NCBI RefSeq assembly: GCF_022458985.1
Contig: NC_061771.1
Coordinates: forward strand, 31,821,764 to 31,885,763
Direction of reading: 5' to 3'
DNA from: Mugil cephalus
Lineage: Eukaryota > Chordata > Actinopteri > Mugiliformes > Mugilidae
Length of the DNA: 64,000 nucleotides
This document shows positions 10,080 to 21,726 of this stretch, piece after piece. Both the position numbers and the translations under genes were made by a program. The notes under the pieces are model-generated. The model saw nothing but the letters and a program-made list of their open reading frames with translations. It was not told the origin of the DNA and searched no databases. Positions within the stretch are counted from its first letter, which is position 1; every line of letters begins with the position of its first letter.

Positions 10080-11777
10080 AGGAGGGAGGTGTTTAGAAAT
10101 TCACAAGCCTCTGACACAGAACTGCTTTTGATTCTCCATCAGTGCAGATGTGGCAAAAAAAAAATAAAAAATAAATAAAGAAAGATGTCATGGAAGCATG
10201 TACGTTGTTCACTTTGTTCAAATAGTTTCAGAAATCTTGATTCTAACGTTGACACGAAATGACAAAATATACTTTACTGGAATATTTAGCATTTTGCTTT
10301 TGATACATGTCAACAAATTGGTTTAAATGAACAAATTGTTGAGCGTGTTGTTCGTGACCGATGGAATCAAGTGTTAAATTCTCAAACACAGATAAAGACA
10401 AAACAGATAATGCACCATCCAAAGTTTTTGTTTTGCTTTGTTGTTTGTTCTACTATGTGTGAATACTCTAAAAAGTTATTACACAGCTCTTTGAGGACAT
10501 GTCCACGTACTATCTTTAGAAATAAGCTGTGATTATTGTAACATGAGGGAAATTCAAAGTCGACGCTGATTGAGACACGAAGCATCACAGAGCTGGGCCT
10601 CACCAGCATCAGCGAACGGAGGAAACACACAGCAACACTTCACATTTCAGTCAGCATGTCACAATTTATTCTCAATGTTTCATCAAATCCAAAAAGACTA
10701 AAAACAGTTAAAACTGATAATGTTCTTTTTATTTTTTATTTTTATTGCTTTTTCTGGTCCTTTTGAGTCTGTCCATATGATTCTCCATTAACTACACAGA
10801 ACATTGTGTCTGTTAGAATCTGACCCTGTCCTTCCAAACCATACGTCTACTGGGCTAACGGTGGCACAACTGATAAAAAAACAAACAAAAAAACAACAAA
10901 AAAAAACACAATGGGGGTAATTTCAAGGCACAGAGACCTTAGAGAATGTGAAATGTTCCTTGGCTGTACTGTATCACATGGGTGCACAACTACAGAAGAG
11001 TATTAGAGGCAGCAATTAGAAAAAAACATGGGAGGAAGCAGATTTTTTTTCCCATCATGCACTCCTGTAGTGTCACCAACAAGACCCTCCTCTAAAGGAG
11101 CTTCATCAGCTGGTGCAGCAGTTCTCAAAACCTGCTGGAGTTCAGTCAAAGACACGTGGGAGACTCCACCGTAAACTGGAAGATGCTTCTTTGGTCTAAT
11201 GAGATAAAAAAAAAAAAAAAAAAAGTATGCTTTTGTCCGTTACACTAGAACCTCATGGACAAAGATCCCCAGAGTGAAGCACGGCGGTCGCAGCATCACA
11301 CTACGGGGTGAAATCAAGGCAGCAAAATGATAAGATTACAAGCAAGATAACAATGAGAACCAAGCCTTGAGATTTATTTTCCATACAGCGACATCTGCAC
11401 AGATGTGGTTTGAGGACAAACAGGCGGAGAAAGAACTAAGACCTCGGACGTGAACGTGACAGCTTTGCAAAGAAGGATGGAGTAAAACTGAAACAAAATG
11501 CAGTGTCCAGATGTGGGAGCCTGAACGAGACCTTTCACCAAAGACAAAAAATAATGCATCGACTAAATATTTAGTTCAATTTGTTGTTTTTTTTGCTCAT
11601 TTTGAAAAGGTTAAGACATTCGGTACGTTTGCATCGTGTGATCAGACTAAGCTCCTAAATGTCAAATAAAACAGAACTTTGACAACAGTCTAGATTCTGA
11701 CGCTACATTTCCACCATCTCTGTGGACGGCTTCAGGCCCAGCAGAGCCTCGCGACGTCCGTTCTCTTGTTCCTGCGC
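10080..11777 (-). other. Region between the two terminal zinc-finger exons
   Basis: Probably the 3' untranslated region of the proximal isoform plus intron sequence. It contains a Tc1/mariner fragment near 11040-11320 and A-rich runs. No further exon was recognised. Confidence 0.5.
11040..11320 (+). mobile_element. Tc1/mariner transposase fragment
   Basis: The stretch near 11270-11310 reads in one frame as a decayed version of the Tc1 motif V-K-H-G-G-x-S-I-x-L-W-G, preceded by the usual region around the first catalytic aspartate. It is interrupted by an A run and is not an intact gene. Confidence 0.6.
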
Positions 11778-14700
11778 TCAGTGCTGGATCTTCTGGTGCC
11801 TCTTGAGGTTGCTGGGGTGGGAGAAGCGTCGGCTGCAGACCGAGCAGCTGAAGGGTCTCTCCCCGGTGTGAACGTTCTGGTGGATGTCCAGCTGGCTCTG
11901 GCACACGAAGCTCTTGCCGCAGAGTCGGCAGGCGTAGGGCTTCTCCCGGGTGTGCCGGGCCATGTGCTTCAGCAGGTCCGACTCCAGGAAGAAGCGCTTG
12001 GTGCAGTTGGTGCAGCCGTAGGGACGCTCCATCGTGGCGGCGTGGTAGAAGGCCTGGTGGAAGCTGCCGGCGTTGGGTTTGCGGTGGGTAGCGCCGGAGG
12101 AGGTGATGCCGGGATCTCCCGGAGGGTCCTCGCAACGGGGAAGATGAGACGCCGCCCGAACCACCCGGAGTCGTGCCGATTCCCGTCCCACACGTCGAAT
12201 CGCAGGTGTTGGCGTTTCTTCCCGTCCGTCTCTTTTGTTTGCCCTATCTACCTCCGACCACTCGCCCCCCTCCTTGTCAGACGCGCCCCCTCCGTCAATG
12301 ACTATCACCTCTGACAGTGAAGGAGACTTGGAGGCGTCTAAAGCAGCGTGATTATATTCGCCGCCGTCTCTTACAGGCACCGCAGCATCCACGCGTGGTG
12401 CGGTTACAGCGTCTGATTTCAGACGCGGCAGCTCTGCACTGTTTGGAGCATCGCTGCTGTTTCCGTCAGCTTCAGCTCTCCTGACGACAACACAGGTGAC
12501 GGCGTCAGATCCACTGACCTCCGTTTTGCCGCTGCGCGTGGCCGACAGGCCGCCGCCGCCGCCGCCGTCCTCCGAGGTGGCAGGAAGCAACGTGGCGGCG
12601 TCTGCTCCTCCTCCTCCGCCTCCAACGAGCAAGTCGACCGGCGCCTGGAGGTCTCTGGGTCCGGACTCCACCGCTCCCTCCACCTTCACGATCAACAGAC
12701 CCGAATCCTCCTCGACCTCCGCTGACTGCGAGGACAAAACAAGGGTTTACCACAAAACTCACAACAATAGTTGGGTTATTTTTACCGGTATCAGTCTTCA
12801 GTCAAGCCCGATCTCTTGCATTTGTTTGTTTTATTTGTCTTCTGATTTAGTGGTTGTTGGCGTCAAAGCTGCCAAAACTCCAACAAAGGCTTTTTGTATC
12901 TTGTTTAGGCCGATAAAGTTCTGCTCTTCCTCAGGCTACGTTTAGGTTGCTCAGCCAAACACAGCTGCTTGGGCTTAGCCTGACCACTCAGACTGCAGCC
13001 GAGACGTTTGCTGGTCTAACGAATGATTGTTTTAATGATTGTTTTATTGAGCTAGGAGCTGTAAACTGTAATCCACCAATGCCGGTTTGTGCACATTCAA
13101 TAAGCACCTAGGGACCTTTTGAAAGCACTAGTTTCTTGTAGGACCAGTCAGCTTGAAAGCAAAAAACACAAATAATTTTTGTAAATCAATTCAGGCGTGA
13201 AGGGGTTAGGCTGGTTTAGGCTAACGTGATACTGTTAAGACTAATTCCATTAGCGTAATGTTGGGCCTACACCCCAACTTCCCACCAGTGGTTTAGAACT
13301 GCAGATTTAGATGGAGCTACCTCGGTTTTGGTTGTGGTGACGACGTTCTGATCCGAATCCTGGTCCAGGTGGATTGGACTGGTCTTCTGCACAGACTGGT
13401 GAGTCCCGGAACCTCGGTTCAGAAACCGGGTCCTGCCCTGCAGAGAGGAACCTGATGGAACATTGAAAAGGAGAATAATTAACCACAAAGTGTAATAATA
13501 ACACGTAGTGGTAGTTGTGCCGGTGCTCGCTAGTAAAATGAGATCTGTGAGCAGCTACAGGCCTGATGATGTTGATGAATCCACTCAACAACCAAAGACA
13601 CTGCTCTCTGTCCACAAAGAACATCTGGGACAATGTTTAGTGGACAAATGTGGACAGAAACATGGGGGCGCTAATGTCCTGGTTTGGGCCTGTTCTGCTG
13701 CATCTGCTCATCATTGATGGACCAATGAACTGTGAATTCTACCAGTGAACTCTAAAAGAAAATGTCAGGACATGAGTCCATGAGCTGAATGTGAAGAGAA
13801 ACTGGGTCATGGAGGAAAACAAGGAGCCCAAGAACACCAGTGGTTCTCCAGAAGAACCAGATGAATGATGGATCAGTTACAAGGAGCTCACGACACACAC
13901 TGGAGACAAGGACTTATTAATGTTCTTCAATAAATATGTGTTTGACTGGGTTCCATCGTCAACTTTCAGGACTTGTGTAAAAATCTGTTCATATTTTCAG
14001 TCATTTTCATGTAAAAATTTAGGAAATTTCTGCCGGGTGCATGAAACATTTTTATTTGTGGGGTCAATTTGAATGCAGCAATTTAAACCTCGTAAAAATG
14101 AATGAATGAATGAATGAATGAATGTCTTTGCACAAGTACAACAGAATTGTAAGGTGCTCTCCTTCTTAAATGCCATGTTTAAAAAATTAAGATAAAAATA
14201 CACAAAGAAAAATTAAATAAATAAATAAAAAACACACTATTTTGCACAGCACAACATTAAAGAAGCAGCCAGTGTAAAAACAGTCCAAAAAAACCCAACG
14301 CCAATCACAAAACATTGAGTGCAATTACGGCTCACATGTAGAAACTATGTTTTATTCTGTTTGTTTTGGCCTTTAATGTCCTGAGATTTCTGCCACAGGT
14401 AACTATTGAAAAAATGATCCCAAGTTTATGTGTCAGGTACTTTATGTTTGTTTGTTGAATACCTCAATAGCTCTTTAAATGATGAAACAAAACAAAACAA
14501 AACACATATCCATCCAGAAAACCTGTGACACGACTATAGAGAAATATGTAGATCACCATAAAACCTCACTGACTGACATTAAATTAAAAAGAGATGTGTT
14601 TACGTGGCTTTACAACATTTCTAAGTTCATAGTCTTGTTATCTATAACATTTGGTTTGAAAAACTAAAATATATTATTTCCACGTCAATGTTACAAATAA

Positions 14701-15697
14701 CTAAATTAGGAAAAAGTCACTAAAAGTCACTAAATCTGAAGCAAAAGAAAATGTTAATGATAAATTAGAGACTTTAAAGATCGAAGGTTAAGGTGACTTT
14801 GTCATTTGTGTGACCAGCAGCGCACAAAACAAATCCTGTATATAAATATCCCTAAGAATAAAGTAATACAGCCAAACACTTTATTTATTTATTTTTGCAC
14901 TGACAGGTTTTGTGTTTCCTGTTCTTTTATTTCCCACTGTGACATATTTATTTTGTTTTCCCTTTTTTTGCACAGACATGCAGGTAAATACAGTCTTATA
15001 TATATATATATTTTACCAGTCTTCCATTTGAACTATGTTCGTAGCAGCTCAATCAGTCATTGTCTATATGCTGCTCACTCACCTGTTCACCTGGTCTCAC
15101 CTGTACATAGGTTTCATCTGTAAATATCATCCATATGTTATAAAACCAGCCTCCTCCTATAAACCACACTATTCATTCCACATGCACCTAAACTGCGTTT
15201 CTTTGTTCTGCAACTTCACATGTGGAATTAAAATAAAACTGAATCTAATATCTAATCTAATAAAAAAACATTTACTCCGTGAATCAATAAACACTGTGGA
15301 GCAGGAGATGTCAGAGCATATGGAACCAGTAAACTATCATCTTTGAGGTCAAACTGACCCCGAATGTAATAATGAAACGAGGGTTAAGCAGATTTAAGGA
15401 GCTTACGAGTGTTTTGTGTTACACACCGGCCTGGGGGTCTCTGCTCTGCCGGCTGAGGGGGAGGCGGAGCCCGGCGGAGAAGCGGCTCTGCTCCGCTCGG
15501 TACCTGGAGACCTGGAGCTCCAGGAGCCGGATCCTCCTGCGGAGGATGTCGTTCTCCTTCTGGCTCCGGGACATTTCCACATTGACCAGCGCGTATCCGT
15601 CGTCCACAACTTTGCAAATCTCGGCCACGGCCGCGTTGGCCAGGGCCTCCATGATGGAGGCGATCTGCGAGTGGAACTCCACGGCGCTGGACATCAT
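11778..15697 (-). CDS. C2H2 zinc-finger protein, gene 2 (proximal isoform, three exons)
   Basis: Predicted nuclear transcription factor of about 445 residues. Exon 1 at 15697-15425 encodes [19 protein letters not shown]... and a charged helix, clearly paralogous to exon 1 of the gene at 3640-7957. Exon 2 at 13437-13321 is an acidic linker ([15 protein letters not shown]). Exon 3 at 12725-11778 starts SAEVEEDSG and ends with three fingers in the last 85 residues, the final one with an HX4H spacing. Acceptors are TCTGCAG/GGCAGG and CCTCGCAG/TCAGCG. The exon 1 donor is the weak point: the phase-0 GGT/GTGTAA keeps the linker frame, whereas the better-looking CCG/GTGTGT two bases earlier on the plus strand scale gives phase 1 and another linker frame that rejoins through an acceptor four bases downstream. 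An alternative 3' end lies at 8892-10071. Confidence 0.78.
13578..13990 (+). mobile_element. Degenerate Tc1-like transposon
   Basis: It contains the decayed catalytic-domain stretch [14 protein letters not shown] (13658-13700 region) and the 3' end shared with copies in the lectin introns (ACTTTCAGGACTTGTG and CAGTCATTTTCATG landmarks). It is 60-80 percent like those copies by eye, with no intact transposase. It lies in intron 1 of zinc-finger gene 2. Confidence 0.75.
14095..14124 (+). repeat. (AATG)n microsatellite
   Basis: About seven perfect AATG units in intron 1 of zinc-finger gene 2. Confidence 0.95.
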
Positions 15698-17065
15698 CAC
15701 AGTTTTAAACAGGAGGTTAATATTAATATTCAGGCTTTTTCTTTTCTTTTTTTTCTTTCTTTTTACATATGTAAATATGCACAAAATAACCTAATCTAAA
15801 CTGAAATGCATCACAAAGTGACTCTACTTCAAAGAAATAAAAAATAAAAGGACAGAAACACTCGGACAACCAGGCAGCATTGTTGACAACGGATGAACGG
15901 AAGTAGTAAATGTGAACAGCGACTTATCTCTGGTGAACACAAATCTGACAGCGCCACCAGGCGACCGGGAGCACAACTACAGCGGCGGCCCATTTTATAT
16001 TAATTACTAAATTAGTTTGTTTGTTTACAGAAAACACGTTTAACACATAACAATATCTACCACGTACGCAAGTACCAATTTTGTTGGTTAAGTTTTAGTT
16101 GGTTATTTGACGCTAAAGAAACAGGATGTGACGTAGTGGCGGCTAGTTGCTATGCCAACCGCTCTGTAAATTGGTCTCCTGTGGCCGTGAGAGTTGTAAA
16201 AACATTTTAAAAAATAAGTTCAGTGTATAATTAAACGTTTTATTGTAACAGCACAGCGCATATTAAATAAAAACGTGAGTCCGAGGTGGTGTCACCTCAG
16301 GACAACATGAGGACAACATGGTTAACGCAACATGATGAAGTAGTGAACACACGCCAACAGCGCCCCCGTGTGACCAGTTAGCACAACTACAGCGGTTCTT
16401 TTTTTATATTTATATGTATAAAAATTGAATGAACATATAACAGGCTTTCTATTTATTTAAAGAACAGTTACATAAAGTAGATGTACAAACAACAGTCATG
16501 GAAAGTATAGCAAGAACAGTACACAAGAAGAACAATAATAATAACATTTGTCATTTATATTCAAGTAGTTACATATATATTAATTGTCATCATAGCCTTT
16601 TTGCAAGTTGAATCTCTAATTGAAATAAGATATTGTTCAACATCCTTCTGATAAACAACAAAAAAGGGAGTTATTTTATTGTTAAGCTTATGTATAAAAT
16701 ATTTTGCTCAAAACAAGAGCACATTTGTTAGGAAATAACATTTATCTATGATCTATCTATATATATAGTTTCTTTATCTGAGAACTGAATACTATTTAGC
16801 TATTTAAATTACTATTATTATTCTTCCATCCATCCATCCATCCTCCACACCAGCAGGTGGCGATAGGCACAAGCTAAAGCAACTGAAACACCTGTACAAC
16901 TTTTGGAAACATCTCGTCTGGTGTCGCGATATTTGAGGGTAACGCTGCTGCGTGCAAGGTCAGAACCAGATCAGAGCTGAGCAGCTTCTTTCTGGAGAAC
17001 ACCGGCTTCTCCCCGTCACATAAACCGACTTATTACAAACTTTAAATCCGTGCGTGTGTCCAGTA
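15698..17065. promoter_or_regulatory. Divergent promoter interval between zinc-finger gene 2 and chchd10
   Basis: The start codons at 15697 (minus) and 17066 (plus) are 1.37 kb apart, head to head, so both promoters must lie here. Visible motifs: TGACGTAG (CRE-like) near 16127; a CTCF-type core CCAGCAGGTGGCGA at 16850-16863; and TGCAAGGTCA at 16953-16962, an extended nuclear-receptor half-site of the ERR/SF-1 type, about 105 bases before the chchd10 start codon. ERR-alpha is known to drive nuclear genes for mitochondria; its use here is inference. Confidence 0.5.
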
Positions 17066-19777
17066 ATGGCCAGAGGAAGCCGAAGCCGCACCTCAGCTCC
17101 GGCCAGGTAAATAACATTCATTATGAATTCATTATAACTTCTCTTTAAACGAGCTGAGTGTGTGGCGCATGAACAAGAAGCGTGTTGTAATGTTAAATGT
17201 GTAACAGCAAAAAAGTAAAGCCGAGAGTTTGTCTGTTGTCATAAAATAACTTTATTTGAAAAGGACAAACACCATATATATCTTTATTCACACAAGTTTG
17301 TTAAATATATATATATGTGTGTTATATATAGGAGCACTAATAATATACAACAGAGGAGGAAAAAATGTTAGGTTTTAATTTAGTTTTATATAAGTGTACA
17401 CATACATTCTCAATAAATTTACAAAATTGATTTGATGCATAATGTTAAATCAATGTAATGTCCAGGAGGAAAGAAACAAGAAATATGTTTATTATCCTCC
17501 TTTTATTCCAGAAAAAAAAAATAATAATAAAAAATAACAATAGCTTTTGGAAATTTAGAACAAAGATTTTATTTATTACTTTTATGGATAGAATTTATGA
17601 ATAAGTTTGAAGGAAGTTTCTTAAACCTTAAAAAAAAATAAAAAATCTGGCCATATTCTCCACAAATTGATTAAAAAGTGAAATAACACATGTTTAAGTG
17701 GAGTCACGTGTCTTTGGAGCACAGCTGGTAGGTATTTATTATCACCCTGACTCAATTTAAAGGCTTTTTTTCTCCTGTTAAAGAGTTTTGAGCTATTATC
17801 TTATTGGAGCCTTATTCAGGCTCCGCCACCAGATGGCGCTATCACAACAGAAACGTCTAGAATCACAGAAACACGTCAACAAAGACACTGTAGAAAATAG
17901 TGTTAATATTTCTAGAATATTAAAATACTTTTTAATATTTATTTTTCCTTTCCCCCCAACATGGTACTTATCTGAATTCCTCACTTCATATATATATATA
18001 TATATATATGTGTGTGTATTGTTTGCTGTCGCACATTAACACGTCTGGTGATTTGATGTTATGTATCAGACTGTTATAGGAGCTGTTCTGTGTAGTTGTA
18101 GTTATACAGGTAAAGCTCCACCTGTGTCTTCTCGGCTGTGACCTCCTTCTGCAGCAATTAAAGTAACTGAAGATCAGTCATCTCTTAAATCTCCTCCGTT
18201 AGTTCTCAGTCTGTCTGACTCTCTGTGGATTATTTGTGGCTTCCAGACTTTTTAGAGATGGTTGTGGAACCTTTTCCAGCCTGATGAGCAACAACAACTC
18301 TTTAAAATGTTTCATCTGTTGTCATCACACACTTCAACAGAAACATGTGTTGTGAAGATCGGACTGAGACAAATCCCTGATTTATAGAAACTAAACCAGG
18401 AACTGAGTCTCATCACATTGATGGAAACTCTTCTGGACACATGGACTCTGATTTGAACTCAAAATTAATTGTGATCCTAGAGATTCACCTCTCTGATATG
18501 TAATATTGGCTCATTTTTCTCAGTAATTAAAAGTATTCCACAAGCAGGTCTGCTCCCACTAGACCCACAACAACATATGTATCTGTGTAATGTACATGTA
18601 TATGCATGTTTTAGTTATATATATATATATATATATAGCTATATATAATATAAAAATTAAAAAACTAAAATAAACTAAGCTAAGATAAACTAAGTATAGA
18701 TAAAATAAACTAATCTAAGATCTAATCTCAGATAAGATAAAACAAGCCAAGCCAAGCTATATATATATATATATATATAAAAAAAGATAAGCTGAGCTAG
18801 TTTATCTTAGCTCAGCTTATCTTGGTTTATCTTAGCTTATCTTATCTCTGTTTACTTAGATTGGATCCTTTTTGTCCATTTTCAGAATTTGTGTGAAAAT
18901 CCACTGATGATTTGAGTCATTTTTAAACAGAACTGATTGTTCTGGATTCAACGATCTTCATGTGTTATTATATGTGTTTTTTGTTGTATTTTGTGTTTCA
19001 TCTGCATATTTAATTCATCGTAAAGTGACGCTGAGGTTAGGGCTTTTAAATAAAATGTATTTTTATTCATTTATTAAGGATAAATCAGACATTGTTAACT
19101 TAGATTCGTCCAGTGGGGTCACTTTACTGTTAAGCTCTCGGTCTGAGGATGTAAAAACCTTTTTGCGTAATGATCCCGTTGTGTCTGCAGCCCGGCGCCG
19201 TCCCACGCCCCGGCCCCCGCTCACCCACCTCCGTCCTCCCTGGCCCCGGCCCCGGCTCAGTCCCAGGGCCCAGGCCTCATGGCCCAGATGGCCACCACGG
19301 CCGCTGGCGTCGCGGTGGGTTCGGCCGTGGGCCACGTGGTCGGCAGCGCCCTGACGGGGGCATTCGGCGGGGGGAGCAGCAGCAGCAGCAGCAGCAGTCC
19401 GGAGCCAGCCAAGCCTGCTCACCAGGTCGGTCGAGAAGACCAGGACCAACTCTCTGTTGGTTTGAGACGTCTTTTCTAACTAACGTGTAACGTGGTTCTG
19501 TCCTTCCAGGAGCCCCCCAGGTCGGCCCCCTACCAGCCAGGCCCTTGTCATTTTGAGGTCAAACAGTTCCTGGACTGTGCCACCAACCAGTCGGACCTGA
19601 CCCTGTGCGAGGGCTTCAACGAGGCTCTCAAACAGTGCAAGTACTCTCACGGTGAGTGCGCGTCTGTGGAATAATGAATCGCAGCTAAAGCTGCAGAAAC
19701 CGTTTCCTCCTCACTCCTTCTTTCTCTCACGGCCGCTTCCTCCTCCTCGTTGTGCAGGCGTGACGTCGCTGTTGTGA
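17066..19777 (+). CDS. chchd10: CHCHD10, mitochondrial twin-CX9C protein
   Basis: Four exons: 17066-17106, 19191-19425, 19510-19651 and 19758-19777, totalling 145 residues. The N terminus [15 protein letters not shown] is basic and proline/alanine rich, as in the family. Residues about 45-72 carry the hydrophobic glycine-rich segment starting [20 protein letters not shown], nearly identical to human CHCHD10. The C-terminal CHCH domain has both CX9C pairs ([11 protein letters not shown] and [11 protein letters not shown]). The ending QCKYSHGVTSLL matches CHCHD10 (QCKYYHGLSSLP) and not CHCHD2. The family acts in the mitochondrial intermembrane space, oxidised through Mia40, and is tied to cristae/MICOS function; human mutations cause ALS/FTD and myopathy. 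A serine run (AGC repeats, 19375-19396) expands the linker. All introns are GT-AG. A polyadenylation signal AATAAA lies at 19925-19930. Neighbour ddt supports the ortholog assignment. Confidence 0.95.
17826..17839 (+). promoter_or_regulatory. CTCF-type motif in chchd10 intron 1
   Basis: CCACCAGATGGCGC fits the core CTCF consensus CCASYAGRKGGCRS at every position. Binding is inferred from the motif alone. Confidence 0.5.
18170..18560 (+). mobile_element. Tc1-like transposon 5' portion, in chchd10 intron 1
   Basis: It carries the Tc1-family landmarks TGTCTGACTCTCTGTGG, CCTTTTCCAGCCTGATGAG and ACATGTGTTGTGAAGATC, then GATATGTAATATTGGCTCA. A further scrap near 18860-18935 has the 3' end. The middle with the transposase is missing. 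Confidence 0.65.
18617..18870. repeat. AT-rich simple repeats with GATAAG-type inverted repeat
   Basis: (AT)n blocks at about 18617-18636 and 18755-18778 surround degenerate TAAGATAAACTAAG units. A perfect 15-bp inverted repeat (arms 18784-18798 and 18809-18823, AAGATAAGCTGAGCT and its complement) could form a hairpin with a 10-base loop. Confidence 0.85.
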
Positions 19778-19930
19778 TTCGAAGGATTGACGCCAGCTGT
19801 TCTGGACGCTCCGGGCGGTCGTGAAGTCCGCACGTGAACGCTGTACCTCAGGATGTGAGCATGTTGTTGGGTTTGTGTGAGATGTGTGACTGTATCCATG
19901 GTAACGTACAGCGCTGAACCTTTTAATAAA

Positions 19931-21464
19931 CAAAGCTGCTATGTACTCACGCGTCCCCTCTTTTATTTTCAACAACACAAGTAAAATGTCTTTATCTGGA
20001 ATAAGTTTATTATTTACCGTCGACACATATACACCCTTCACCCATAACATTATGACCACTTCCTGTTCATCCATTGCGGTTCAATGTTGCGATGTAGAAC
20101 AGAAGGTTAATTCACTACAGAATAAATTATAATAATGAATAATAGTGAATACTTTAACCACGTAGCTTCAAAAAGATTCAAAATCAGTTTTATTGAGACC
20201 TGAATTCTAAATTATTATATTTAAACTCAAATTCAAGTTAAAAAAAAAAAAAATAAACATGATACCTGAATATAAACTACACTTACTATTAACACAAAGC
20301 AAAATGAAAATCACAATTACTCTGCTTCAACACAGAAATCTCCACTTTTATCCTGATTATCCTGTTTTATAAGATATTTTATGTTCATAATAATGAGTTC
20401 CTGATGGGAAAACTAGTCGTTACTGTAAAGGGCTGATGAAATTATCAGAAAAAAATAACCTGAAATACCCCCTCACTGGGAAACGTCTGCTCTGATGCAA
20501 CTTTCATATCCAGAACTTCAACAAACATTCGTTTATTTTCCGTGTGCAGTAGAGAAGAAGAAGCTCTGACACTATTGACATTACTTTTCAGTTGGATAAG
20601 CTTTTAAACAAGCATGAAGCCACGGTCGACTCTACAAACAAAACCGTCTGTGAACTTTAAAAAGAACTCGGAGGCTCAAGGGAGACCTGCACAGTACTAG
20701 GAAGGTGGTCATAATGTTATGCCTGATTGGTGTGTGTGTGCTCTGATATGATTTAGTACGACAGGAACAGAGCGGTGAGGGTTTGTTTTGGTTCAAAACT
20801 TAACATTTAAGCTTGATCCTCTTCACTTTCAATCATCTTTCTTTGTTTAGTCGCGGAACAAGAACAAACCTGGAGCTCGACTTGAGGACAAGAGTGAAAA
20901 TGTACAAAAGTAGTTATGGTTTACTACACAACACTACAATAAACTATCTGTATATATAATCTGTATTCACAACACAACATAATAAAAAGAGTTTATTTAT
21001 TTCATCTGGCGCATATTAAAAGTGTTGGCCTCCATCCAGTAGCTACAAATATCATCTCTATTGTAGATTCATTGCGATGATAAGTTTAAGATGATTTCAT
21101 GAAAATCCTCTGCTTCCAGGTGAGTTTTAAATTTGACTAAAAATCAAATCTACGTCTTTGTATGAAGCATAACTAATTACGGGTCCTCCGTGCGTTCTGT
21201 AGATACAGTCTGTTCTTTTAAAGGGAACATGCAGTATATTTGCCATAATAAAAAATGTAAATTATTAAGCATGTGAAGACCTATGGACCTTTGGGATACT
21301 AGTGTTTTTTGTTTGTTTGTTTATTTAGTTTGTGTTTTGTGTGCTTTTAAGTGCTTATTTTTATTATTAGTATTATTAGCCACATGATGTGGCTGTATAT
21401 GTATTTATTTGGGTATTTATATTTATGGTTATGAACGATCTTTAATTAAAAAAAAAAAAATACT
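19931..21464. other. Spacer between chchd10 and ddt
   Basis: It contains one candidate DNA transposon (20028-20745). The rest is AT-rich and shows no exon. Confidence 0.55.
20028..20745. mobile_element. Non-autonomous DNA transposon with GCATAACATTATGACCAC ends
   Basis: The left end reads CATAACATTATGACCACTTCC (20043 on; core CATAACATTATGACCAC). The right end near 20705-20735 is its reverse complement GTGGTCATAATGTTATG followed by CCTGATTGG. The roughly 700-bp interior has no transposase. The end sequence recurs in Tc1/mariner-like elements of fish and other animals. Confidence 0.65.
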
Positions 21465-21639
21465 ACTTCCGGTCCGTTTTTAGTGATTTATGTTCCACGA
21501 GTGTTTGGAATATTAGTATATATCTACTATATTATCACAATAAATTCCTTTTATAATCACATTTAATATCGTGTTGCGGACCTTTAATTATACCTTTAAA
21601 CATTAACTAGTCCGACAGCACGTATTCTGAACCGGAAGT
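21465..21639. promoter_or_regulatory. Paired ETS (GABP-type) sites of the ddt promoter
   Basis: ACTTCCGGT at 21465-21473 and ACCGGAAGT at 21631-21639 are the same consensus in opposite directions. The proximal one is about 90 bases before the ddt start codon. GABP-type sites are common in TATA-less housekeeping promoters; no TATA box is seen here. Confidence 0.5.
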
Positions 21640-21726
21640 AGTCCTTCTGGCTCCTCCCCCTCCGCTGCCTGCAGAGATCTCCCTCCGCTCCGGTGCTTCG
21701 GTGCAGTGTCTGTCTCTGTTTTAAAG

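Noticed and set aside
10382-10630. Possible first exon for the distal zinc-finger exons
   Set aside because: The minus frame lacks the conserved leader (IASI...EIC...VDDGYA) and has no suitable phase-0 donor.
17066-19777. chchd2 as the name of the twin-CX9C gene
   Set aside because: The C-terminal end (QCKYSHG) and [10 protein letters not shown] match CHCHD10 better, and the ddt neighbour agrees.
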